In this document: positions 1-9,056 of the stretch, in pieces | Numbering within the stretch: the first letter of the stretch is position 1 | How the letters are laid out: each line of letters starts with the position of its first letter | Assembly: GCA_937867335.1 (NCBI GenBank) | Contig: CALMKX010000369.1 | Coordinates: 1-64,000 of the forward strand | Origin: an uncultured Acidobacteriota bacterium | Lineage (GTDB): Bacteria; Acidobacteriota; Thermoanaerobaculia; Multivoradales; SZUA-115 | Length of the DNA: 64,000 nucleotides | Direction of reading: 5' to 3' | The notes under the pieces: generated by a model | The model's database searches: none | Seen by the model: only the letters and a program-made list of their open reading frames with translations | What the model was told of the DNA's origin: nothing | Position numbers and translations under genes: made by a program

Positions 1-545
1 GCCACCGCGGCCACCGGCGCCAGCACCTCGCCTCGAGGCTCCGCTCCGGCGCCGAGCACCAGCACCGCGGGAGCCCGCTCGCATTGGCCGAGACAGGGGC
101 TGCGCTGCCAGGAAACGCCGCTGCGGCCGGCGCTACCCGCAGCTCCCAGCCGGGTTTCGAGCTCGCGGCAGAGGCCCTCGGCGCCGGCCAGCCGGCAGGC
201 GAGGTCGTCGCAGACATGAGCCACCACCGGGGGCCGCGGCTCGGTGGCGAAGAGGTGGTAGAAGGTGAGCACTCCCCAAGCCTCGGCCGGTGGCACGGAG
301 AGGCGCCGGCAGATGTACTGCAGGGCGCCCGGGCTCACCCAGCCGATGCGATCCTGCACCGCGTGGAAAGCGGGCAGAAGCTGGTCTCGGTGGCTGGCCG
401 CAGCGAGCCCTCCCACCGCCACCCGGCCATCTCGCTCGGCCACCCTGTCGCCGCCATCCCAGCCCGAGGCGGGCGGACCGAGCAGGGCGTCGACCGCGGC
501 CCGCTCCTCGGCGCTGGGTTGCTCCTTGCCCAGATGGAGATCCAC
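1..545 (-). CDS. NuoE/FdsG-like [2Fe-2S] subunit of NAD-linked formate dehydrogenase, 3' end outside window
   Basis: This is the thioredoxin-like [2Fe-2S] subunit that passes electrons between the formate dehydrogenase catalytic subunit and a NuoF-like flavoprotein reducing NAD. The frame read from a GTG at 545 gives a protein with the family signature AFHAVQDRIGWVSPGALQYI, then the four cluster cysteines as C-x4-C (VCDDLAC) and C-x3-C (CLGQC). The GTG start lies 5 bases after the formate dehydrogenase stop, with GGAGG about 10 bases upstream, so the two genes form an operon. The frame stays open to the window edge, about 181 codons; a NuoF part could follow as a fusion or as the next gene. 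The family is clear. Assignment to formate dehydrogenase rather than complex I rests on the neighbour. Confidence 0.85.
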   Translation of the reverse strand, partial: MDLHLGKEQPSAEERAAVDALLGPPASGWDGGDRVAERDGRVAVGGLAAASHRDQLLPAFHAVQDRIGWVSPGALQYICRRLSVPPAEAWGVLTFYHLFATEPRPPVVAHVCDDLACRLAGAEGLCRELETRLGAAGSAGRSGVSWQRSPCLGQCERAPAVLVLGAGAEPRGEVLAPVAAV

Positions 546-550
546 TCCGT

Positions 551-2449
551 TCAGGCCTCCAATCGCTCGACGGCGATGGCCGCCGCCTTGAACTCCGCCG
601 TGCCGCTGCGCGGATCGGTGGCATCGATGGTGAGATGGTTGGTGGCGACTTGCTCGGGGAAGTGGAAGGTCATGAAGGTGAGCCCCGGGCGCAGCCCCTC
701 GTCCACATGCACCGGCACCACCAGCTGGCCTCGGCGTGAGCGTACCCGCACCCGCTCACCTTCGCGCACACCCCAGCGCTCGGCATCTTCAGGCGAGATG
801 TCCAGGGTCTCGCCGCGCCGGGTCGGCGAGGCGTAGGCACCCGTCTGCACGCCGGTGTTGTACTCGGCCAGGCGGCGACCGGTGGTCAGGCGGATCGGGA
901 ATTCAGCATCCAGGCGGTCCACCGGCGGCTCGTCTTCCACCACATGGAAAGGCGCCCTGGGCCCCACTACCGGCCTTTCCCACAGGCGGCTGTGGAGGAA
1001 GCGCTCACCGGGATGCGCTTCGTCGTAGCAAGGCCATTGCAGGCCGCCCAGCTCCTCGAGCCGGCGATAGCTCATGCCGGCATGGATCGGGGAGAGGCTC
1101 CTGAGTTCGTCCCACACGGCCTCGGCATCCGGCCGGCCCCAATCGTGGCCCATTCGACGGGCGAGCTCGAAGAGGATCTCGAGGTCCTCGCGGGCCTCGC
1201 CGGGAGGGGCCACGGCTCGGCGTACCCGCTGCACGCGACGCTCGCTCGAGGTCACTGTGCCCTCGCTCTCGCACCAGGCCGAAGCCGCCGGCAGCACCAC
1301 ATCGGCCAGCCGGCTGGTCGCGGTCTCCACCACGTCCTGCACCACCAGGAAATCGAGCCCGCGCAGCAGCCTCTCGGAGCGATGCTGGTCCGCCTCGGAC
1401 TGCGCCGGGTTCTCGCCGATCACGTAGAGGGCACGCAGCTCGCCGCGGTCCATGGCATCGAACATCGCCGAGAGGTGCCAGCCGCGCTTGGGCGGCACCG
1501 TCACTCCCCAGGCCTGGTCGAAGCGGGCGCGCGCCGCGTCGTCTTCCACGTGCTGGAAGCCCGCCAGTCGATCCGGCAGGGCGCCCATGTCGCCGCCGCC
1601 CTGCACGTTGTTCTGGCCGCGTAGCGGGTTCAGGCCGGAACCCCAACGCCCCACATGGCCGGTGAGCAGGGCCAGGTTGATCAAAGCGAGCACGTTGTCC
1701 ACCGCGTTGTGGTGCTCGGTGATGCCGAGTGTCCAGCACAGCGTGGCGGTGCGCGCCCGGGCGTAGCAGTGAGCGAGGTCGCGGATCACCTCCACGGGAA
1801 CGCCGGTCACTTGGGAGCCGCGTTCGAGCGTCCAGGGTTCGACTCCGGCGCGATAGGCCTCGAATCCGGTGGTGGCATGCTCCACGAAATCCTGGTTCAC
1901 CAGGCCCGAGGCGATGATCTCCCGGCCCACGGTGTTGGCGAGAGCGATGTCCGTGCCGACATCGAGGCCGGCCCAGAGATGGGCCCAACGCGCCGAGCTG
2001 GTGCGGCGCGGGTCCACCGCGATCATGCGCGCACCCCGCCTCAGCCCCTTGAGCAGGTGATGGAAGAAGATCGGATGCGTTTCCCGGGCGTTCGAGCCCC
2101 AGAGGAGAATGCAATCCGTCTCCTCGATCTCCTGATAAGAGCTGGTACCACCGCCCATGCCGAAAACCGTCGCCAGACCGACGACGCTCGGCGCGTGTCA
2201 GGTACGGTTGCAGCTGTCGACGTTGTTCGAACCGATCACCGCTCGGGCGAACTTGCCGGCGACGAAGTTCACCTCGTTGGTGCTCTTCGAGCAGGAAAAC
2301 AGCCCGAAGCTACGGGGTCCGAACTGGTCGACGGTGGTGCCGAGCCCTGAAGCGACGCGGTCGAGCGCCTCTTCCCACGAAGCCGGACGAAGCTCGGCGT
2401 CACGGCGATCGCGAACCAGAGGCTGCAACAAACGATGATGGCTGGTCAT
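551..2449 (-). CDS. fdhF: Formate dehydrogenase alpha subunit, selenoprotein (in-frame TGA = Sec84), lacking the N-terminal [4Fe-4S] domain
   Basis: Molybdopterin (bis-MGD) enzyme oxidising formate to CO2. The reading frame is interrupted only by TGA at 2200-2198, exactly where FdhF enzymes carry the active-site selenocysteine: NNVDSCNRT-U-HAPSVVGL aligns with NNVDCCARV-U-HGPSVAGL of E. coli FdhF. His85 follows Sec84. The catalytic arginine sits near residue 277 in NPLRGQNNVQGGGDMGALP. A SECIS hairpin follows the TGA. With Sec the product is 632 aa and ends in the normal MopB C-terminal beta-barrel domain. It starts at ATG 2449 in the segment equivalent to just after the usual N-terminal CxxCxxxC iron-sulfur domain, which is absent; no cysteine motif lies upstream in frame before the csp terminator. 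It is followed by a NuoE-like gene. An automatic caller would split it into two ORFs or call a pseudogene. Confidence 0.9.
2168..2200 (-). promoter_or_regulatory. UGA selenocysteine codon with bacterial SECIS hairpin
   Basis: Read on the minus strand, TGA (2200-2198) is followed after 18 bases by the loop GGUCU (2179-2175). The loop is closed by a stem of seven pairs, CGUCGUC (2186-2180) with GGCGACG (2174-2168), one of them a G-U wobble. The E. coli fdhF SECIS has the same GGUCU loop at the same 18-base distance. Counting the U of UGA as 1, the bases known to matter for SelB binding (U17, G23, U24) are all present here. In E. coli U17 is bulged; here it can pair with A. Confidence 0.9.
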
Positions 2450-2513
2450 GCCGGCAAGGTTAGCACGGGCCGACAGCCAGAGACCGGCACCAGCCGAGCG
2501 AACGGTTCCAACG

Positions 2514-2544
2514 AAAAACGCCCCGCCGGCAGGGCCGGTGGGGC
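2514..2544 (-). terminator. Intrinsic terminator of the cold-shock gene
   Basis: On the minus strand a GC-rich stem, GCCCCACCGGC pairing with GCCGGCGGGGC across a short CCT loop, is followed by GTTTTTC. It lies 33 bases after the csp stop and before the formate dehydrogenase start, so it separates the two transcription units. Confidence 0.85.
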
Positions 2545-2576
2545 GCAAGAAGATCCGAAACGGTTGAGGGGCGAGG

Positions 2577-2780
2577 TTAGATGCGAACGACGTTGCGAGC
2601 CTGCGGCCCCTTGGGGCCATCGCCGACCTCGAAGGAGACGACATCCCCTTCATTCAGCGTGCGGAACCCTTCCGCCATGATGGCCGTGTGGTGGACGAAC
2701 ACATCCGGCCCGTTTTCACGGGAGATGAATCCGTAACCCTTGGCATCGTTAAACCACTTGACGGTTCCCTTCTCGGGCAT
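2577..2780 (-). CDS. csp: CspA-family cold shock protein
   Basis: A small single-domain RNA/ssDNA-binding protein of 67 aa, the normal length. Both nucleic-acid motifs are intact: RNP1 as KGYGFI (residues 14-19) and RNP2 as VFVHH (27-31), with GTVKWFN at the start. These proteins melt RNA secondary structure and are often cold-induced. TAGGAG lies 6 bases before the ATG. A strong terminator follows, and the promoter candidate at 3020-3048 gives a transcript with a leader of about 230 bases. Long leaders of this kind are typical of cspA-type genes that regulate themselves through RNA folding. Identification is certain; the cold regulation is inferred. Confidence 0.97.
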   Translation of the reverse strand: MPEKGTVKWFNDAKGYGFISRENGPDVFVHHTAIMAEGFRTLNEGDVVSFEVGDGPKGPQARNVVRI

Positions 2781-3102
2781 GACGACTCCTACCTACTAGT
2801 TGGTGAACATTTACCGCGCCAAGAGGCGCGGAGGGTACCTCGTTGGGAAGAAAACGGGGGCAACTGGTTGGGCGAAAAGGCCACGGGCGATCTTGCTTGG
2901 CTTTCGAGCTTGGCGAGGGGGGCGGAACGAGGGTCTGACGAGAGCTTCCTGGCTTTGACTACAGTTGCGGCTTCTAGAGTTGCGGCTTCTTGGACGGTTC
3001 CGTTTTCTAACTGCGCGGCAGTCTAGCAGGACTCGTCGCGCGTTGCAAGCGAGCGACATTGCGCCGACAACCAGGCCCCGGAAACCGCTGTGCGAGCAGC
3101 GC
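2781..3102. other. Intergenic region: csp leader and promoter
   Basis: A 322-base gap without a convincing gene. It holds the presumed long leader of csp and its promoter candidate at 3020-3048. A short direct repeat, GTTGCGGCTTCT, occurs twice near 2965-2993. The rest shows nothing I recognise. Confidence 0.6.
3020..3048 (-). promoter_or_regulatory. Candidate sigma-70-like promoter of csp
   Basis: On the minus strand TTGCAA (3048-3043) and TAGACT (3025-3020) are separated by 17 bases. Transcription from here would start near 3013 and give a leader of about 230 bases before the csp ATG. This is motif matching by eye only. Confidence 0.45.
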
Positions 3103-4020
3103 TCAGGACGCCGACTCTCGCACTCGGTTGAGGGTGGCCAGGCTCACCAGCACCACCGAGACAACGATCAGCCCTGTGGCGATCAAGGTCGCTCTCTCCA
3201 CAGGCTCGTCGAGCAGCCACCAGCCGAGAAAGACCGCCACCATCGGGTTGACGAAGGCATAGGTGGCCACCAGCGTGGGCGCCGTGGTGCGCACCAGGAA
3301 GTTGTAGGCGAGGAAGGCCACCAGGGCTCCGAAGAAGATCAAGAAGCCCAGCGCCAGCAGCGAGCGGAGGGAAACCGCCGCGAGCGAGAAGCGGCTCCAG
3401 TCGCCGGTGGCGAGTCCCATCACGCTGAGGGCGATCCCGCCGCAGAGCATCTGCATGCCGCTCGAAAGCGGCAGCGACCGGGGCAGACGCGAGCTCCGCG
3501 CGGCGAGGGAACCAGCCGCCCAGGAGAGCGAGCCTGCCACCACCACGAGCAAAGAAGGTAGGTGCAGCGTGCTGCCGTCGGCCGAGCGATGGAGCGCGAG
3601 AACCGCGGCCCCGGCGAAACCCAGCAGCACCCCCACCAACGAGAGCCCGCTCGGCCTATCGCCGCGCCCGAGAAGCCAGAGCATCAGCATCACCCAGAGC
3701 GGCTCGGTGGCCACGATCAGGGCCACCACCCCCGAAGCCACGTGCTGCTCCGCCCACACCACGGCGCCATTGCCGACGGCGACGAGCAGGATTCCCACCA
3801 GGGCCGAGCTCCGCCACTCGGCGAGCGACGGCCAGCCATCGCCGCGGGCCCAGGCCCAGGTGAACAGAATCCCGGCCACCACCAGAAAGCGCATCCCGGC
3901 CATGGCGAAGCCCGGCAAGGTCTCGAGCGCCACCCGGATGGCCAGGAAGGTGGATCCCCAGATCAGATAGACCGCGGCGAAGGCGAGGACCTGCTTGAGG
4001 CGAGGCGAGAAAGCCGACAC
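3103..4020 (-). CDS. EamA/DMT-family exporter (YedA-like)
   Basis: A 305-aa inner-membrane protein of the drug/metabolite transporter superfamily, the usual length for the ten-helix, two-EamA-repeat type. The start has the family motif YLIWGSTFLAIR (residues 18-29); the second repeat ends with TYAFVNPMVAVFLGWWLLDE, typical of YedA/RhaT-like exporters. The substrate cannot be told from sequence; relatives export amino acids or metabolites. It stands alone, downstream of the gap that separates it from csp, and its start is 92 bases from the stop of the CRTAC1-family gene on the same strand. ATG at 4020 is the only sensible start. Confidence 0.9.
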   Translation of the reverse strand: MSAFSPRLKQVLAFAAVYLIWGSTFLAIRVALETLPGFAMAGMRFLVVAGILFTWAWARGDGWPSLAEWRSSALVGILLVAVGNGAVVWAEQHVASGVVALIVATEPLWVMLMLWLLGRGDRPSGLSLVGVLLGFAGAAVLALHRSADGSTLHLPSLLVVVAGSLSWAAGSLAARSSRLPRSLPLSSGMQMLCGGIALSVMGLATGDWSRFSLAAVSLRSLLALGFLIFFGALVAFLAYNFLVRTTAPTLVATYAFVNPMVAVFLGWWLLDEPVERATLIATGLIVVSVVLVSLATLNRVRESAS

Positions 4021-4112
4021 GAAGCGATGTTATCCCGAGCCACCGCGGGCTCAGCCGCCCCGAACGGGTCGAGGCCGGCGACCGCAGGGGCGCGAGTCGC
4101 GCCTTCCTTCCC

Positions 4113-5984
4113 CTAGGAGGCAGCTTGCTGCACTTCGACCAGACGGTCGATCGCCACCTCGCCGAGCTTCTGCTGGCTGCCGTCCGGCCAGGTGATGGTC
4201 ACCGAATCCACCCGGCTCGCTTCCCCCAGCCCGAAGGTCAGCGGCAGCTCCACCTGCGACAGATAGCTGTGCGTGGGCATCACCTGCCGTCGCTGCGTGA
4301 CGCCACCTGCCACCAGCTCCACGCGGGCGCCGATCGCGGCCGAATTGGGCCCTTTGCCCTTGAGCTTCAGCCGTAGCCAGTGGTGCCCCAGGCTCTGCTG
4401 GTTCACCAGCAACACGGCCGGCCCCCCAGCCTGCGTCAGCACCACATCGAGATCCCCATCGCCGTCTACATCCGCATAGACCGAGCCTCGCCCCACCACC
4501 GGCCGGCCGAGATCTCCGGTCTCTCCAGGCGGCACCAGGACGAACGGCGGCTGCGCCTGCGGCCCGGCGTTCCAGAACAGCTGCGCGGCCTGCTCGTAGC
4601 TCTGGCTCGGATCCACCTTGGCGATCTCGCGCTCCAGATGCCCGTTCACCTGCAGCAGATCGAGCCGGCCGTCCAGGTCGTAGTCGAAGAGGAACAGCCC
4701 GAACGACAGCGCCCGCCGGCTGGGAGCGCCCACCCCCGAGCTGATCGCCTGATCCACGAAGAAATCCGGTGCCTCCTCGCGCACGTAGACCGACGTCATC
4801 TCGTTGGCGAAGTTCCCCACCAGGAAGGCCAGCCCACCGTCGTTGGCCAGGTCCCCGGCATCCGAGCCCATCGAGCCCGTGGCGTTGCCGTCCCGGTCGT
4901 AGGCCAGGCCCCAGGCCTCCCCCACCTCGGCGAACTTGCCACCGCCCAGGTTGTGGAAGAAGAACTTGCGCACCGTGTCGTTGGCCACCAGCAGATCCAT
5001 CCGCCCATCCGCGTCGGCATCCACCGGCACCAGCCCCAGGGTCTTCGCCATCGGCGCCCCGGTCGCCTTGTTCACCACCTGCACTCCCGCTTCCCCCGAA
5101 ACATCCGTGAACGTGCCATCGCCGTTGTTCCGGTACAGGCTCGGGAACGTGCCCTCGTAGTTGTTCGGCGGGCCGTAGGCTCGCCCCACCCCGGTGAGGC
5201 GATAGTCCACCGCGAAGTCGATCTTCGGCGACCACTTCACGTAGTGGCCCACCACGAGGTCGAGATCCCCGTCGCCATCCGCGTCGAAAAACGACGCGGC
5301 GGTCGACCACTGATCCGCCGAGCCCGCGACCCCGGCGGCCGCCGAAACATCCTCGAACCGGCCCTGGCGATTGCGCAACAGCCGGTTCTTGCCCACTGCC
5401 GTCAGGAGCACATCGGGCCAGCCGTCGCCGTCGTAGTCCCCCACCGCCACGCCCATGCCGTAGATCGGCACCGCCAGCCCAGCCTCGCGGGTCACCTCTC
5501 GGAAGTGCCCGTGCCCGTCGTTCTGGTAAAGCGCCGGCGTCGCGCTCGCGATGCCGTGCCCGCCGGGCCAGGCCGTGCCGTTGGCGAACAGCAGGTCAGG
5601 GTCGCCGTCGTTGTCGTAGTCGAGAAAGGCCACTCCCGAGCCCATCGACTCCGGCAACAGCTTGTCGCCGTAGGCGCCGGTGGTGTGGACGAAGCGGATC
5701 CCCGCGGCCGCCGTGCCGTCGGCGAAGCGCACCGCGGGGGGCTTGGCCTCCCGCACCACCGCCTCGGGCGCGGCTCGGGCGATCTTCTGCTCCGGCGCCG
5801 CCTCCTTCGGCCGGCGCGACCACCACCAGCCCCCACCCACCACCAGGGCGAGAGCCCCCAGCACCATCAGAGACCGCCGGAACGCCAGACCGATCACCGC
5901 ATCGTCTTCGGCGACCAGTTCCTCCGGGTCCTCCGCCTCGAGAGCCTTGCGCTCCCGCTCCTTGCTCCCCTGAGGCTCGCTCAT
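4113..5984 (-). CDS. CRTAC1-family FG-GAP/VCBS repeat protein with C-terminal ASPIC/UnbV domain, membrane-anchored
   Basis: A 623-aa protein. A charged cytoplasmic N-terminus is followed by one transmembrane helix (about residues 35-53, rich in L/V/G and ending WWW). A large beta-propeller follows, built from calcium-binding FG-GAP repeats of the form DYDNDGDPDLLF, DYDGDGWPDVLL, DADGDGDLDLVV and DVDGDGDLDVVL. The last 100 residues match the ASPIC/UnbV module (NSAAIGARVELVAGG). The propeller should lie outside the cytoplasmic membrane. The function of such proteins is not established; adhesion or complex scaffolding is a guess. The ATG overlaps the stop of the pentaheme cytochrome gene by four bases (5981-5984), so the two are translationally coupled, which suggests a shared complex. 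Confidence 0.88.
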   Translation of the reverse strand: MSEPQGSKERERKALEAEDPEELVAEDDAVIGLAFRRSLMVLGALALVVGGGWWWSRRPKEAAPEQKIARAAPEAVVREAKPPAVRFADGTAAAGIRFVHTTGAYGDKLLPESMGSGVAFLDYDNDGDPDLLFANGTAWPGGHGIASATPALYQNDGHGHFREVTREAGLAVPIYGMGVAVGDYDGDGWPDVLLTAVGKNRLLRNRQGRFEDVSAAAGVAGSADQWSTAASFFDADGDGDLDLVVGHYVKWSPKIDFAVDYRLTGVGRAYGPPNNYEGTFPSLYRNNGDGTFTDVSGEAGVQVVNKATGAPMAKTLGLVPVDADADGRMDLLVANDTVRKFFFHNLGGGKFAEVGEAWGLAYDRDGNATGSMGSDAGDLANDGGLAFLVGNFANEMTSVYVREEAPDFFVDQAISSGVGAPSRRALSFGLFLFDYDLDGRLDLLQVNGHLEREIAKVDPSQSYEQAAQLFWNAGPQAQPPFVLVPPGETGDLGRPVVGRGSVYADVDGDGDLDVVLTQAGGPAVLLVNQQSLGHHWLRLKLKGKGPNSAAIGARVELVAGGVTQRRQVMPTHSYLSQVELPLTFGLGEASRVDSVTITWPDGSQQKLGEVAIDRLVEVQQAAS

Positions 5985-8923
5985 CGGTGCCCCCCTCCCT
6001 CCTTGCTGGTGACGAGCGGCGCGGAGCCGAGCTCCGCCGTGGCGACCGGCAGGGGCGGCGCCACCTCGTACCGCGCCGCCCGCCGGCTAGGCCCGGCATC
6101 GGCGAGCTCATAGGCGCCGGTACGCTCGAGATCGTAGATCACGATCGCGTCGGCCGCGTGATCTGCCGCCGGGTCTGCCGCCCGCGCGATCGCGATCGCG
6201 CGATCCCGGGCGTTGTCGTCCGGCTTGTAGGTCTGGTACAGCGCAAGGTGCTTCTCCGCCTCCTCCTTCTTGCCCAGGAGCCGGTCGATCTGCGCCAGAT
6301 TGTAGTGGGCCGTGGCGTCCTCCGGCTCGAGGCCTAGAGTGCGCTCGAACTGCGCCGCGGCCTCGGCCAGCAACTCGTCCCGTCGGGCCTTGCGCGCTGC
6401 TCCGCTCTCCAGCTTGGCGCGCTCGAAGAGCGTCTCGCCGAGCTCGTTCAGCACCCGGTAATCCTGCGAGAAGTCGAAGCCCCGCTGGCGCGTTTCGGCG
6501 TCGTCGAGGGTCAGGATGCCCTTGAAATCGCCGATCGCCTGGTCCAGGAAGCCGTTCTGCTTGTTGGTCAGCCCGGTGAGCCAGGCCACCGTCCACGAGG
6601 GCGCCGGCGGGTTGAAGCTCGCCGCCCGCTTCAAGGCGGCGATCGCCTGATCCTGCACCGTGCCCTGCGCCAGGTACACCCGCGCCAGGTTGAGCGGCCC
6701 ATCCGGCCGGCCGAGCGCCTCCACGCGGGCGAAAGCCTGCTCCGCTCCTTTGAGCTCGCCCTTGGTCTTGCCTCCCTTGAGCAGGAGCCCGATGCCGTAG
6801 TCGTTCCAGCGCTGCCATTCGTCGGCGATCGGCGAGGTCTGCTGGGCGACGATCCCTGCGCCTCCAACCACCGGCAGCGTCAGGCGATCCACTCCCAGAG
6901 TGAGGATCGGCAGGTCGTTCACCCGCTCCTGGCCGTAGACGTACTTCATGTAGAGGGTGTCGAACTTCCGGTACTGCAGCCGCGCCTCGATGGTGATCGG
7001 CTCGGTCACGCCCTTGGGTACCGTCAGCAGGTAGTGGAGGGTGTCCGCCGCTCCCGGCGGAATCTGGTGGTTGTAGAGCGGAGTGAAGATGTCCTGGGCA
7101 TTGCGGCGATCGATGCGATGGCCGTCTCGGTCGAGCATGTAGACGTTGGCGAAATGCGACCAGGGGTCCACCGAGTTGGCCGGCCCGAGGCCGCCGCTCC
7201 TGCCGATCACGCGATCGCCGGACTTCACCACCACATCGAGCCAGAGCTCATTCGAGTCCGTCGTCCCCTGGGTGAGATGGTGGCCCATCCGCATCGTGCG
7301 CACCACCGTCTCGAGGATGTAACTCTGTCCCGGCACCAGGGCCGGCAGCTCGGGCCGCAGCGGCGCCACCAGCTCGCCTTCTAGATCTCCCCCTTTGCGC
7401 AGGCCGAAGAGATCCACCCTCGCCGTCTTCTCGTTGAACTTGCGGTGCTTCTCGTTCACCCACGCAGGCAGGTCCAGCAGCTGCGGCAGGGCCGTGTTGG
7501 CGCTCGGGAACTGATGATCGTGGATCTTCAGGACGCCCGAGCCGTCGAAGTTCCGGGCCGCGAACTGATTCGACTCGGACAGCGTCATATGGCAGACGGA
7601 GCAGTTCGAGAACGCCTTGTCCGGGTAGTAGAAGCTCTGCGCGCCGTGGCCGGAGGCCCCGGAAAGGAGGTAAGTGTCGTAGTGATTCTGGCCCCGCAGC
7701 CACTTGTAGCGGTTGAGCTCCTCGGGCAGATGCACCTTGTGGCACGCGCCGCAGAACTCGGCCGTCTTGTGCAGGGGTTTCAAGTAGGTGCGCTTGTGGA
7801 ACTCCGGCTTGGCCTTGATCAGCTGCTCGTTGATCCAGGCCAGAGCCCGATTCGACGAGCCGGTGAAGGGATATTGCACCGGCTCCTCGAGGGTGAAATC
7901 CGCGTTGCCGCGCGGGCTGTTCACGTGGGTGATCGCGTGGCACACGCTGCAGGTGATGCCCGCCTGGCCCGCCGGCTGCTGCACCGCGGATTTCGGATCG
8001 TCGAAACGCGGATCGTCGAATTTCCCCGAGAAGAACACCACCGGATCGTGGCAGCCGGCACAGAAGCGCGAGGCCTGGCTCTTGCCGTCGTTCTTGCGTG
8101 CGGCCTCGCGGGTCTGGTTCACCGAGAAAGCGTAGGGCGGGTTGTTGAACGAGCTGAAGCGGTGCATGGACACGCTCCAGCTCTTGTGGCTGTCTTCGTG
8201 GCACTTCTTGCAGTATTGATCGTTGTTGAGCACCGCTTCCGGGATGAAGTCCCCGGTGGCCGTTCGTGCCAGGGAAGGGAAGAAGTACTTCTCGCCGGAA
8301 GCCGGCCCCACCTGGTTCCAGCGCCGCGGGTCCTGCGCCTGCCAGATCACCAGCAGGCCGGCGAAAACACCGGCCACCGCGGCCCAGCGCAAACCCACCT
8401 GCCAGCGGATCTTGCGCCCGGCCAACCGGTGGAGCACGAACAGCCAGGCCGCGGCGAGCGGAGCCAGCACGTGCACCCAATAGGCGATGCCGCGCACCGT
8501 GGGGTCCTTCACCACGATCACGCCTTCTAGCCGGGTGAGCACCAGCCCGGAGGCGAGCAACACCAGGGCCGCCGCGAACAGGGCGTAGCCGGCGTACACG
8601 GCGCGCCGGTTCGGGCGGTTGTGGGCGTTCTTGATGTGAGCGATACCGAAGCCGAGAACCGGCAGGATGATCAGAGCGCCCAGGGCGAGGTGTACCAGGA
8701 ACATGTTGAGGTAGAACCAGTTCTGGTAAACCCTGCCGGTGGCCCACTCGAGCAGCGAGACTCCCACCAGGTAGGTGGAATTCACCGCCAGCAGGGCGAA
8801 CAGGCCGAGCACCACGAAGAGGACCTTTTTCAGCCGTGGTCCCACGGCCGGAACGTATTTCCGCAGCCGTGGCGCGGCTGGAGCGGGCGCTGATTCTTCG
8901 GGGCTTCTCGGCGGCTGGTCCAT
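5981..8923 (-). CDS. Membrane-anchored pentaheme cytochrome c (cytochrome c554-like) with C-terminal TPR region
   Basis: Start at ATG 8923, with GAGGAGGAC 8 bases upstream, gives 980 aa. Residues 30-195 hold about four to five transmembrane helices with histidines at helix positions (for example FLVHLALG and WLFVLHRL) that could bind heme b. A periplasmic part follows with five heme c sites: CKKCH (238), CAGCH (288), CSVCH (325), CGACH (391) and CSVCH (441). The spacing and the WSVSMHRF segment resemble the cytochrome c554 family. A beta-rich region and TPR-like repeats occupy the last 300 residues. It is coupled to the CRTAC1-family gene downstream; the TPR gene lies 133 bases upstream. A role in quinone-linked electron transfer is inferred. 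A paralogous pentaheme region lies at 50907-53687. Confidence 0.88.
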   Translation of the reverse strand: MDQPPRSPEESAPAPAAPRLRKYVPAVGPRLKKVLFVVLGLFALLAVNSTYLVGVSLLEWATGRVYQNWFYLNMFLVHLALGALIILPVLGFGIAHIKNAHNRPNRRAVYAGYALFAAALVLLASGLVLTRLEGVIVVKDPTVRGIAYWVHVLAPLAAAWLFVLHRLAGRKIRWQVGLRWAAVAGVFAGLLVIWQAQDPRRWNQVGPASGEKYFFPSLARTATGDFIPEAVLNNDQYCKKCHEDSHKSWSVSMHRFSSFNNPPYAFSVNQTREAARKNDGKSQASRFCAGCHDPVVFFSGKFDDPRFDDPKSAVQQPAGQAGITCSVCHAITHVNSPRGNADFTLEEPVQYPFTGSSNRALAWINEQLIKAKPEFHKRTYLKPLHKTAEFCGACHKVHLPEELNRYKWLRGQNHYDTYLLSGASGHGAQSFYYPDKAFSNCSVCHMTLSESNQFAARNFDGSGVLKIHDHQFPSANTALPQLLDLPAWVNEKHRKFNEKTARVDLFGLRKGGDLEGELVAPLRPELPALVPGQSYILETVVRTMRMGHHLTQGTTDSNELWLDVVVKSGDRVIGRSGGLGPANSVDPWSHFANVYMLDRDGHRIDRRNAQDIFTPLYNHQIPPGAADTLHYLLTVPKGVTEPITIEARLQYRKFDTLYMKYVYGQERVNDLPILTLGVDRLTLPVVGGAGIVAQQTSPIADEWQRWNDYGIGLLLKGGKTKGELKGAEQAFARVEALGRPDGPLNLARVYLAQGTVQDQAIAALKRAASFNPPAPSWTVAWLTGLTNKQNGFLDQAIGDFKGILTLDDAETRQRGFDFSQDYRVLNELGETLFERAKLESGAARKARRDELLAEAAAQFERTLGLEPEDATAHYNLAQIDRLLGKKEEAEKHLALYQTYKPDDNARDRAIAIARAADPAADHAADAIVIYDLERTGAYELADAGPSRRAARYEVAPPLPVATAELGSAPLVTSKEGGGHR

Positions 8924-9056
8924 GCGGGCGTCCTCCTCGCACTCAGTGCCCATCGGCTCAGGAATCCGGACAGCAGGGTAACCAAAAAGCCGCCATAACT
9001 TCTATGAGCAGAAGCCCGAGCGGGGGCCGGGCCGGCGATGGGCCGGGGCCGGGCTG

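Noticed and set aside
2198-2200. In-frame TGA read as a frameshift or pseudogene of formate dehydrogenase
   Set aside because: The codon falls exactly at the catalytic Sec position, with a SECIS hairpin at the right distance, and the frame is open on both sides.
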